From NCBI GenBank assembly GCA_963663945.1, contig OY760687.1:558001-622000 (forward strand): a DNA stretch of 64,000 bases, written 5' to 3'. The position numbers were made by a program, and so were the translations under genes. Origin of the DNA: Bin87 sp963663945 (GTDB lineage Bacteria; Chloroflexota; Dehalococcoidia; Lucifugimonadales; UBA3495). Below are positions 52,097-59,345 of the stretch, one piece after another; position 1 is the first letter of the stretch; each line of letters opens with the position of its first letter. The notes below the pieces were generated by a model. It was not told the origin of the DNA. It searched no databases and saw only the letters and a program-made list of their open reading frames with translations.

Positions 52097-52140
52097 AAAA
52101 AATCCCCTGCTGTCTGCCGTCATCCGGCGGGCCAGCGGGG
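52097..52140 (-). terminator. Intrinsic terminator of the pyr attenuator
   Basis: Minus-strand RNA: CCCCGCTG (52140-52133) pairs with CAGCAGGGG (52112-52104), with an inner GCCG/CGGC stem, followed by A and six T (52102-52097). It lies between the PyrR-binding sequence and the pyrR start. Confidence 0.8.
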
Positions 52141-52209
52141 TTGCGTCAAAATCCGGAGCGTTACCCTGCGGTAAACCGACTCCGGTATGGTGTGCGCTCA
52201 CGCTTTGCC

Positions 52210-52223
52210 AGCCTCTCCGGACT
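52210..52223 (-). promoter_or_regulatory. PyrR-binding RNA element in the pyr leader
   Basis: Read on the minus strand this is AGTCCGGAGAGGCT, an exact match to the PyrR-binding consensus ARUCCNGNGAGGYU. It is flanked by bases that can close a stem (GGC on the left, GCC-type pairing on the right). A second possible hairpin (CCGGAG...CTCCGG with ATTTTG after it, about 52181-52146) lies between it and the terminator and may be the antiterminator arm. Confidence 0.88.
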
Positions 52224-52252
52224 GCCTTAAAAGCGGCGTTGTATGTGAATAA

Positions 52253-52261
52253 ATTGTAACA
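52253..52261 (-). promoter_or_regulatory. Extended -10 promoter of the pyr operon
   Basis: TGTTACAAT on the minus strand. Transcription would start near 52246, about 20 bases before the PyrR-binding element. Confidence 0.5.
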
Positions 52262-52320
52262 CACCCCCGCGAATTTGGAGGCTGGGCTGGCGAGCGACGG
52301 TAGCCGGGATTCGTGAATCG

Positions 52321-52429
52321 TCAGAAGCAGGATTTTCAAGATTTGAGGATTATCAGGATTGGAACTGTTCTGTGCTGGCATATCTCAATCCTGCTCAATC
52401 CTAAGGTCCCGTAAATCCTGATGCTGACC
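52321..52429. repeat. Imperfect inverted element built from AGGATT motifs
   Basis: Left arm TCAGAAGCAGGATTTTCAAG continues with AGGATTATCAGGATT (four AGGATT/AAGATT motifs, 52328-52360). Right arm is inverted: AATCCTGCTCAATCCT and AAATCCTGATGCTGACC (52387-52429). Non-coding. Similar degenerate AGGATT repeats occur in other bacterial intergenic regions. Confidence 0.6.
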
Positions 52430-52441
52430 TTTCCCCTCTGC

Positions 52442-52459
52442 AAACCGGGTACGCGTGAG
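52442..52459. repeat. Solitary outer end of the MITE-like element
   Basis: AAACCGGGTACGCGTGAG, identical to the right end of the element at 28153-28288 (18 bases). No inner arms or left end are present here. Confidence 0.6.
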
Positions 52460-52558
52460 TGACATGCGCCTGTTGACCTGCCCCGCATTGGTGTGCGAAC
52501 ATCGGTTCGCTACATTGCCGGGCAACTGATGCCATGGCCTCACAGGAGTTACCTGACC

Positions 52559-53977
52559 ATGCTCATCAAGTCCACGCCCGACCGATACGACAAGCTGCGC
52601 ACCCTGGGCGGCATGGTGGCCGACGACGACATCCTCACCGGCGGCACCGGCCGATCCGACACCGCTGGTTCCGGCAAGTTCGTCAGCGGCTACGCCACCA
52701 GCGGCCCGAATCGCATCGCCTATTCCGACCCGCGCAAGAACCCCACGCCGGGCATCTACAAGTCCAGCCTGCCCAACGGCAAGAAAATCAGCCTGCTGCG
52801 GGTCATGTTCACCGACTTCTGCAAGATGGACTGCGCCTACTGCCCCAACAGCATCTATGTGCCCCGCAAGCGGTACGCGTTCAAGCGGGAGGAGTTGGCC
52901 GACACCTTCATGGAGCTGCACAACCGGCTTGCTGTGGACGGCCTGTTCCTCAGCTCCGGCATCGCCGGCGACGGCACCAAGACCACCCAGCGCATGGTGG
53001 AAACCGTCGAGATCATCCGCAAGAAACACGGGTTCCGGGGCTACATCCACCTGAAAGTCATGCCCGGCGCCACCCGTGAGTTGGTGGAACGCGCGCACCG
53101 GCTGGGCAGCCGGCTATCGGTCAACATCGAGACTCCGGAGCCGGACATGATGCGCCGCATCAGCCCGCACAAGGACCTGCAGAAGGACATCCTCGATCCG
53201 ATGGCTTGGATCAACGAGCTCACCGCGTCAACGAACGGCGGCGCGGTGGGCCAGGCCACCCAGTTCGTCGTCGGCGCGGCCGACGAGTCGGACCGGCAGA
53301 TCTACCGCCGCGTCGACCAGATGTACACCGACTGGAACCTGAAGCGGGTGTACTACCCGCCCTTCCGTCCGGCGACCCACACACCGATGGAGGAGAAGCC
53401 GCCCGTCCACGCCGGGCGGGAGCACCGGCTCTACCAGATGGACTGGCTGCGGCGTGTCTACCGGTTCTCCAGCGACGAAATCGGCCTGGCCTTCGACCAC
53501 TCGGGATTCCTTTCGCTGGAGCAGGATCCCAAGACGGTGATCGCTATAGAGAACCTCGACGCCTTTCCCATCGACCTCAATGCGGCGTCGCGCGATCAGT
53601 TGCTGCGCATCCCCGGCATCGGGCCGGTGTCCGCCGACCGCATCCTGCAGAACCGCCGCCAGCACAGCATCGACACCTGGCGCGACCTGCAGGCCATGGG
53701 TGTCGTGCGCAAGCGCGCCTGGCCCTACGTCGTGTTCCCCGGCCAGCGTCCACCGTCGGGTCGCCAGCTGCGCATGGACCTCTTCGGCGAGGCGCAGGAC
53801 CGCCGCGCCGCCGAGGCCGCGGGTGTCAGCTTGCCGCCGCCCAGGTCGCCGGCCCTGTCCTCCGTGATGGAAACGCCGGCGCCTTACGCACCGGATCACG
53901 CCTGCGTCCCCGGCAGCCGGGGCGCGATGTGCGCCGGCTGCCCGGTGATGCGTCCGGAACCGGGAACGACCGCATGA
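52559..53977 (+). CDS. Radical SAM protein of the DNA modification/repair type
   Basis: 472 residues. CKMDCAYCPNSIY gives Cys88-x3-Cys92-x2-Cys95 for the 4Fe-4S/SAM site; LFLSSGIAGDGTKTTQRMVE and SVNIETPEPDMMRRI follow in the barrel. A C-terminal helix-hairpin-helix (FPIDLNAASRDQLLRIPGIG, then PVSADRILQNR) suggests DNA contact. The layout matches the radical SAM family usually paired with a uracil-DNA-glycosylase-like partner, which is absent here. AGGAG ten bases before the ATG at 52559. Tail rich in Pro and Cys (CVPGSRGAMCAGCPVM). Confidence 0.88.
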   Translation: MLIKSTPDRYDKLRTLGGMVADDDILTGGTGRSDTAGSGKFVSGYATSGPNRIAYSDPRKNPTPGIYKSSLPNGKKISLLRVMFTDFCKMDCAYCPNSIYVPRKRYAFKREELADTFMELHNRLAVDGLFLSSGIAGDGTKTTQRMVETVEIIRKKHGFRGYIHLKVMPGATRELVERAHRLGSRLSVNIETPEPDMMRRISPHKDLQKDILDPMAWINELTASTNGGAVGQATQFVVGAADESDRQIYRRVDQMYTDWNLKRVYYPPFRPATHTPMEEKPPVHAGREHRLYQMDWLRRVYRFSSDEIGLAFDHSGFLSLEQDPKTVIAIENLDAFPIDLNAASRDQLLRIPGIGPVSADRILQNRRQHSIDTWRDLQAMGVVRKRAWPYVVFPGQRPPSGRQLRMDLFGEAQDRRAAEAAGVSLPPPRSPALSSVMETPAPYAPDHACVPGSRGAMCAGCPVMRPEPGTTA

Positions 53978-54024
53978 TAAACTGAACTGCACCCGCGACC
54001 AGCACGCTGGAAAAGGTTGAAATC

Positions 54025-54261
54025 ATGCCACCGTCTTACATCGACAGGATCACAGTCGAACCGGGCAAGCGCAGCGGGCAAGCCTGCATCCGCAACATGC
54101 GCATCACTGTCGATGACGTGTTGGGATACCTGGCCGGCGGCATGACAGAGGAAGAGGTTCTGGTCGATTTTCCGTATCTGACGCCGGAGGACATTCTGGC
54201 CTGCCACGAGTTCGATGCCCTTCGCAGAGAGCGCATCGTATCCCTGTCGAAGTACCAGTAA
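54025..54261 (+). CDS. DUF433 antitoxin-like protein
   Basis: 78 residues. ITVEPGKRSGQACIRNMRIT and VDDVLGYLAGGMTEEEVLVD are the DUF433 helix-turn-helix signature, followed by FPYLTPEDILACHEF. Such proteins act as antitoxins of DUF5615/PIN-like toxins. An AAAAGG is about 10 bases upstream of the ATG. TGATAAACT at 53974-53982 could be its extended -10. Twelve bases upstream of the toxin-like gene. Confidence 0.9.
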   Translation: MPPSYIDRITVEPGKRSGQACIRNMRITVDDVLGYLAGGMTEEEVLVDFPYLTPEDILACHEFDALRRERIVSLSKYQ

Positions 54262-54272
54262 GCGCAACCGCT

Positions 54273-54605
54273 ATGCGGTTACTCTTTGATCACAACCTTT
54301 CGCCAAGTCTGGCGTCAATCCTGCAGGACATCTACCCAGATTCCATACACGTCTATGCAATTGGACTTGAGGAATCTGATGATATTTTGGTGTGGGAATA
54401 CGCTCGCACCAATGGTTTTGTGATCGTTACCAAAGATGCCGATTACCTGACTATCGGCGCCAGGCTGGGTCACCCGCCCAAAGTAGTTCGCATCGGGCTG
54501 GGGAACTGCCCAACGGCGCTTGTCGCCGATCTGTTGCGGCTCCATCGCGACGAGCTGCTGAGCTTCTACCAGGACGAGCGCGGGGCCTTCATCGAGCTGC
54601 GCTGA
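54273..54605 (+). CDS. DUF5615 PIN-like toxin
   Basis: 110 residues. MRLLFDHNLSPSLASIL at the start, SDDILVWEYARTNGFVIVTK and DADYLTIGARLGHPPKVV in the middle: the acidic DHN and KDADY motifs of the PIN-like DUF5615 family, probable RNases. With DUF433 it makes a type II toxin-antitoxin pair. Slightly AT-richer than the neighbouring genes. Confidence 0.88.
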   Translation: MRLLFDHNLSPSLASILQDIYPDSIHVYAIGLEESDDILVWEYARTNGFVIVTKDADYLTIGARLGHPPKVVRIGLGNCPTALVADLLRLHRDELLSFYQDERGAFIELR

Positions 54606-54731
54606 CCCCGGCAGACTGGCCTCTCTGTGCGTGGGGCGCCCGCCGGACCCTAAGCGCATCTGGGTTTCCCATCTCGAGGAGCTAAGAGGCGTTGCGATGT
54701 CATCGCCGAGACGGCCGTTTTCCCCACGCCG

Positions 54732-55916
54732 CTAGGTGATCACCCCTTCCTCGACCAGCGTTTCCATCTGCTTCTCGGACATACCCAGCAGGTTGCCGTA
54801 GATCTCGCCGTTGTGCTCGCCGTACTTGGGGATCGGGCCGGCGGACGTGGGCGTCTTCGAGAACTTGATGATGGTGGGACCGGGCACCAGCACCTTCTTG
54901 CCCGGTGGGTCGTGGGCGTCGGCCTCCATCATGACCTCCCGCTCCCACATGTGTCTGTCCTCCAACACCTCCGGGATCGACTTCACCGCGCCAAAGGGGA
55001 TGTCGGCGGCGACCAACGCGTCCTCCACCTCCTGAACGGTACGCTCCTCGCACCACTCTCGCAGCAGTTCCATGCGGATCTCGGCCATGTCGGTGGCGAA
55101 CATAGGCGCGGCGAACTCGGGGTCCTCGGCCAGTTCGTCGAACTTCATCACCCTGAGCATCCGCTCCCACATGCCGGCCCGCGCCGCGCCGGTGGTGACC
55201 CACCCGTCCTTGCAGCGCAGGAAGGTGCCCACCCGGACGAAGTCGTTATTGCCCGTGTCGTAGCACATGGCCAGGGCAACCTCCTCCAGGGTGATGCCGC
55301 CGTCGAGCATGGCGACCTCCAGCCACTGGCCCTCGCCGGTGCGGTCACGATGCCGCAGCGCTCCCAGGATGCCGATGACGGCGTGGAGGGCGGCGGTGCG
55401 GTCCATCACCGGCCCGTTGCCCATGATGGGTTCGCCGAAGCCCCGGCCGGTCTGGTCGCCGAAGCCGCTCATGGCCTGGATGATGGGGTCGAAGCACTGA
55501 CGGTCACGATAGGGGCCGTATTGCCCAAAGCCGGACACCGAGGCCAGGATGATGCCGGGGTTCACTTTGCACATCTCCTCGTAGCTGAACCCCATCTGCT
55601 CCATGGTGCCGGGCCGGAAGTTCTCCAGCACTACGTCGGAGATCTCCAGCAACCGGAAGAACAGCTCCTTGCCCTTGTCGTGCCGCATGTTCAAGGTGAC
55701 GCTCTTCTTGCCCCGGTTGTACGCGGCGAACTGAACGCTCATGCTGCCGACGAAGGGGCCGGAGTTCCGCAGGTCGGCGCCCTTGCGCCATTCCAGCTTG
55801 AGAACCTCCGCGCCCATGTCCTGCAGGATAAGACCGCCCCGGGGCGCCGCCTGCCAGCGGGCCAACTCCAGAATCCGTACACCGTCCAACACTGCTGTCG
55901 AGCCGTTAGCCAACAT
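54732..55916 (-). CDS. CaiB/BaiF family (class III) CoA-transferase, copy 3
   Basis: 394 residues. VLDGVRILELARWQAAPRGG, DMGAEVLKLEWRKGADLR, VVLENFRPGTMEQMGFSYEE, SVSGFGQYGPYRDRQCFD, and GPVMDRTAALHAVIGILGAL with the likely nucleophilic Asp. Unlike most copies it has a tail of about 35 residues after the IPKYGEHNGEIYGNLLGMSE motif region. AGGAG seven bases before the ATG at 55916; the open frame extends 13 codons upstream. TATACT at 55997-56002 (minus strand) is the promoter. Monocistronic. Substrate unknown. Confidence 0.9.
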   Translation of the reverse strand: MLANGSTAVLDGVRILELARWQAAPRGGLILQDMGAEVLKLEWRKGADLRNSGPFVGSMSVQFAAYNRGKKSVTLNMRHDKGKELFFRLLEISDVVLENFRPGTMEQMGFSYEEMCKVNPGIILASVSGFGQYGPYRDRQCFDPIIQAMSGFGDQTGRGFGEPIMGNGPVMDRTAALHAVIGILGALRHRDRTGEGQWLEVAMLDGGITLEEVALAMCYDTGNNDFVRVGTFLRCKDGWVTTGAARAGMWERMLRVMKFDELAEDPEFAAPMFATDMAEIRMELLREWCEERTVQEVEDALVAADIPFGAVKSIPEVLEDRHMWEREVMMEADAHDPPGKKVLVPGPTIIKFSKTPTSAGPIPKYGEHNGEIYGNLLGMSEKQMETLVEEGVIT

Positions 55917-56216
55917 CACCAAGCTCCTAGTCTTTTGAGTTTCGAAGGCATCCACAGCAGGAACCCTCGCCGTACCTTGTATTAGAAATTATCGCGAGTA
56001 TAACGCGATTCGTCCCGGCGCTTGCGGGAGGACTTCCTGCAGGCCATCCGGGGCTATGACGCAGCATACGCCGAATCGGCGCGTCCTATCTAAGCCGGTG
56101 GTTGGGCTACAATGCGCCGGGCCTAATGACTGGGCAATGGGACCAATCAGTTTGATTGCTATCGGCGGGGAAGCAGCCGATGTCGCGGCGATGTGGACTT
56201 ACAAGGCGACGGTCTG

Positions 56217-56960
56217 ATGCTACTGGGTTGGGAACTGGCCCTTGGCCTGACGGCGATGTTCTTCGGGGCCATCGTGCTGGGCACGATCAGCTTCGGCTTG
56301 GGCACCGTGGCGATGCCCTTCCTCTTGCTGATCCTGGCGCCCCAGGATGCGGTGGTGATCGTCAACGCTGTGGTCGTCCTCACCACCGGCCTGACGGTGG
56401 CCCAGACGTGGCGGCACCTGAACCTGAGGGAATCCTGGCCCTTCGTGGTCGCCGGTTTGCCGCCGGTACCCCTCGGAGTTCTCCTGCTACACGGGGCCGA
56501 CGCGGTGGCGCTCCGGCTGACCATCGTCGCGGTCATCCTGGCGTTGGGCGTGATGAGCCTGTTCCAGGTACATTTGCCCGGCGCGCGCAGCCGCTGGGCT
56601 GCGCTGATTTGCGGGTTCATCGCGACGCTGCTGGTAACGACGCTGGGCGTCGGCGCCCCGCTGGCGGGGCTCTACTCCATCGAACAGGACTGGTCCAGGG
56701 ACACCATACGAGCCACGCTCGGTCTGTACTTCTTCCTGGCGTCGGCGCTGGCGTTGGTCCTCTTCTTCGTGACCGGTTTGATTCCAATCGCGACGGCGCA
56801 AAACATCGGCGTGCTGAGCCTGGCCGTTCTGGCGGGTTCAGGGGTGGCAGCGGTGATCGCCAGTCGTATCAGCCTGCAGGCTTTTCGCTACGTAGTCGTA
56901 GCGGTCACCGTGCTGGGCAGCATCTCGCTGTTGACCCGCGAACTGCTCCGCATGCTCTAG
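56217..56960 (+). CDS. TSUP (TauE/SafE, DUF81) family membrane transporter
   Basis: 247 residues with about eight hydrophobic segments. Two TSUP repeats: FFGAIVLGTISFGLGTVAMP and WAALICGFIATLLVTTLGVG with APLAGLYSIEQDW. Members export sulfite, sulfoacetate or related organosulfur anions, or import them; the substrate is not visible. ATG at 56217 is preferred; GTG at 56193 is in frame. TACAAT at 56108-56113 is a possible -10. Confidence 0.85.
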   Translation: MLLGWELALGLTAMFFGAIVLGTISFGLGTVAMPFLLLILAPQDAVVIVNAVVVLTTGLTVAQTWRHLNLRESWPFVVAGLPPVPLGVLLLHGADAVALRLTIVAVILALGVMSLFQVHLPGARSRWAALICGFIATLLVTTLGVGAPLAGLYSIEQDWSRDTIRATLGLYFFLASALALVLFFVTGLIPIATAQNIGVLSLAVLAGSGVAAVIASRISLQAFRYVVVAVTVLGSISLLTRELLRML

Positions 56961-57069
56961 CGGGAGACCCACCGCAGCGGTTCCCTGGCCGCTCCCCCGT
57001 TTGTGGAATCCTGCGGGTTTGGCTAGAATTCGCGCGACCTTACGAGTTGAGCCAACAAGGAGCAGCCAG

Positions 57070-58140
57070 ATGCCCGGCAGCCTGATCACCGATGAAGTCC
57101 GAGCCCTGATCGGCGCGGAATCGGAGCCTGAACGCAACCGGTTCCCCATCAGCGCGGAGATGGCCTACGACGTGGCCGACGCCATCGAGGACTACAACCC
57201 ACTGTACGTTGATCCCGAATACGCCGACCGAAGCCGCTTTGGCAGCCTGCTCTGCCCGCCGCTGGCCGCGTGGAAGGACATCGCGCCGCCCATCGGCTAC
57301 TTCGGCGCCGGCCAGGAGTGGCACTTCGAGGTTCCGCTGCCCTTCAACAGCTACGGCCTCAACGGCGGCAGCGACTGGCAGTTCCTGGCTCCCGTGCGAG
57401 TTGGCACCTGGATCACGCGCCGGTTCCGCATGCTGGACATCTTCGAGAAGCAGGGACGCTCCGGCGCGCTGGTCTTCATCGTCCGCGAGGAGATCCAGAC
57501 CGACCAGCACGACCGCGAGCTCAGCCGCGCCCGCCGGGTCAGCATCCACCGCGCCCTCCCCGCCGGCGAGCAGCCCACCGACGTCGCCCAGGTGGCCACC
57601 GACCTGTCCACCGTGGCCGTTGCCCCGCCGAACCCGGAGGTGATCCTGCCCAAGCCGCAGCCAACCGGCGGCGAGCAACGGCACTTCGAGGACGTGTCCG
57701 TGGGCGACAGCCTCCCGCCGGTGGTGAAAGGCCCGATGACCACCACCCATCTGATCCGCTGGGCCGCCGCCAATGGCAACTACGCCCGCATCCACTGGGA
57801 CCTGCCCTTCGCGCAGCTGACCCAGGGACTGCCCAACGTGGTGGTCAACGGATCCCTGAAAAACCAGTACCTGGGCCAGCTGTTGCTGGATTTCGCCGGC
57901 GACGCGGGCTGGTTCCGGCGGTTCTACGTGGAGCACCGGGGCATGGACTTCCCCGGCGACACTATTACCGCCGCCGGCATCATCACGGGCAAGCGGGAGG
58001 AGAACGGCTTCGGCCTGGTGGACTGCGCGGTGAACCTGCAGAACGACCGGGGCCACCAGACCGCCTCCGGCACTGCCACCGTCGTCCTGCCCCGGCGGGG
58101 CCAGTCGTTGCCCCTGGACTGGGAAGCGGAGGCCTGGTGA
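57070..58140 (+). CDS. MaoC-like / FAS1-like acyl-CoA dehydratase (double hotdog)
   Basis: 356 residues. Two hotdog-fold halves: an N-terminal FAS1-like dehydratase (VADAIEDYNPLYVDPEYADR) and a C-terminal MaoC-like half (THLIRWAAANGNYARIHWDL, with FAQLTQGLPNVVVNGSLKNQ), each with the Asp/His-bearing hydratase helix. Hydrates or dehydrates a 2-enoyl or 3-hydroxy acyl-CoA, or mesaconyl-CoA type. AAGGAG eight bases upstream. TAGAAT at 57024-57029 is its -10. Ends in TGATG overlap with the next CoA-transferase. Confidence 0.88.
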   Translation: MPGSLITDEVRALIGAESEPERNRFPISAEMAYDVADAIEDYNPLYVDPEYADRSRFGSLLCPPLAAWKDIAPPIGYFGAGQEWHFEVPLPFNSYGLNGGSDWQFLAPVRVGTWITRRFRMLDIFEKQGRSGALVFIVREEIQTDQHDRELSRARRVSIHRALPAGEQPTDVAQVATDLSTVAVAPPNPEVILPKPQPTGGEQRHFEDVSVGDSLPPVVKGPMTTTHLIRWAAANGNYARIHWDLPFAQLTQGLPNVVVNGSLKNQYLGQLLLDFAGDAGWFRRFYVEHRGMDFPGDTITAAGIITGKREENGFGLVDCAVNLQNDRGHQTASGTATVVLPRRGQSLPLDWEAEAW

Positions 58141-59345
58141 TGGTCGGCGTTCCCTTTGGACTACCGCTTGACGGCGTGCGGGCGCTGGAGCTGGGCGGGT
58201 ACGTGTCCGCTCCGTACTGCGGCCGGCTGCTGGCCGACTATGGCGCGGACGTCATCAAGATCGAGCCGCCCGGGGCCGGCGACGAGGCCAGGCGCATGGG
58301 CCCCTTCGCCGGTGACGATCCGCATCCGGAAAAGAGCATCCCGTTCCTCTACCTGAACACCAACAAGCGCGGAGTCACGCTGGACGTGGAAACGGTGGCG
58401 GGAGGTGGCTTGCTGGACCGCCTGCTCGAATCGGCCGACGTACTCGTCGAAAACTACCCGCCTGATGCCCGGCCACCCTGCCTCGAACCCGAAAACCTGG
58501 CCGAGCGGTATCCGCACCTGATCGTCACCTCCATCACTCCGTTCGGGCAAACCGGTCCCTATCGCGATTTCGCCGCCACCGACATCGTCACCACGGCCAT
58601 CAGCGGCCTGATGTACCACTCCGGCGACTCCGACCAGGAGCCCCTGCGCAACACCCTGAACCAGTCATTCTACGTGGCGGGCATCAACGCCGCGGTGTCC
58701 ACGTCGGCGGCGCTGTTCCAACGCATGTTCACGGGCCAAGGCCAGACCATCGACGTGTCCACGGTGGAGTGCCTCGCTTCGCATCTCGTCCAGGCGCTGC
58801 CCTACTACAACTACATGGGAGCCATCAAGGGCCGCCGGCCGGTGCGCGGCTCCGGCTTCGAGGAGCTGATGCCCGCCCGCGACGGCTACGTGATCCCTTC
58901 GGTGCAGGGCTCCCAGCCGTGGTCAACCGTGGCTGAGCTGATCGGCGTGCCCGAGTTGCAAGACGAACGGTTCGCCTCGGGCTCAGGCCGCATCGAGTTT
59001 GGCGAGGAGATCCACGACCTGCTGTTGCAAGGGCTGGCCCAGTGGGACCGGAAGGCGCTGCACCAGGCATCCGGCGAGCGTCGCCTGGTGTTCGGCATGG
59101 CCCAGGACGCCGGCGACCTCCACGAGTGTCCGCACCTGCACGAGCGGGAGTTCTTCCGCACCGTCTCCCATCCCGTGGCCGGGGAGGCCGACTATCCGGG
59201 CATGGGGCCGCGCCTGTCGGGTGTGGACTACCAGGTGCGACGCCACGCGCCACTGCTGGGTCAGCACAATGCCGAAATCTACGGCGACGAGCTGGGCTGC
59301 TCCTCGGCCGAACTGGCCCAGCTCAGGGCGTTGGGGGCGATATGA
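58140..59345 (+). CDS. CaiB/BaiF family (class III) CoA-transferase, copy 4
   Basis: 401 residues. LPLDGVRALELGGYVSAPYC, DYGADVIKIEPPGAGDEARR, VLVENYPPDARP, TSITPFGQTGPYRDFAATDI. In the catalytic region the sequence reads NQSFYVAGINAAVSTSAALF; the residue at the nucleophile place (about 177) is Phe rather than Asp, unlike the other copies. Starts in a TGATG overlap with the dehydratase and ends in an ATGA overlap with copy 5, so the two may form a heteromer. The open frame extends upstream only inside the dehydratase gene. Confidence 0.9.
   Translation: MVGVPFGLPLDGVRALELGGYVSAPYCGRLLADYGADVIKIEPPGAGDEARRMGPFAGDDPHPEKSIPFLYLNTNKRGVTLDVETVAGGGLLDRLLESADVLVENYPPDARPPCLEPENLAERYPHLIVTSITPFGQTGPYRDFAATDIVTTAISGLMYHSGDSDQEPLRNTLNQSFYVAGINAAVSTSAALFQRMFTGQGQTIDVSTVECLASHLVQALPYYNYMGAIKGRRPVRGSGFEELMPARDGYVIPSVQGSQPWSTVAELIGVPELQDERFASGSGRIEFGEEIHDLLLQGLAQWDRKALHQASGERRLVFGMAQDAGDLHECPHLHEREFFRTVSHPVAGEADYPGMGPRLSGVDYQVRRHAPLLGQHNAEIYGDELGCSSAELAQLRALGAI

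Noticed and set aside
54672..54720. Third copy of the MITE/REP-like repeat
   Set aside because: CGAGGAGCTAAGAGGCGTTGCGA-like bases resemble one arm, but the pairing arm is missing and mismatches are many.
57270..58139. N-terminal extension of CoA-transferase copy 4
   Set aside because: It is an alternative frame of the MaoC-like gene; the CaiB domain begins exactly at 58140.
59042..59341. N-terminal extension of CoA-transferase copy 5
   Set aside because: It is an alternative frame of copy 4; the ATGA overlap at 59342 fixes the start.
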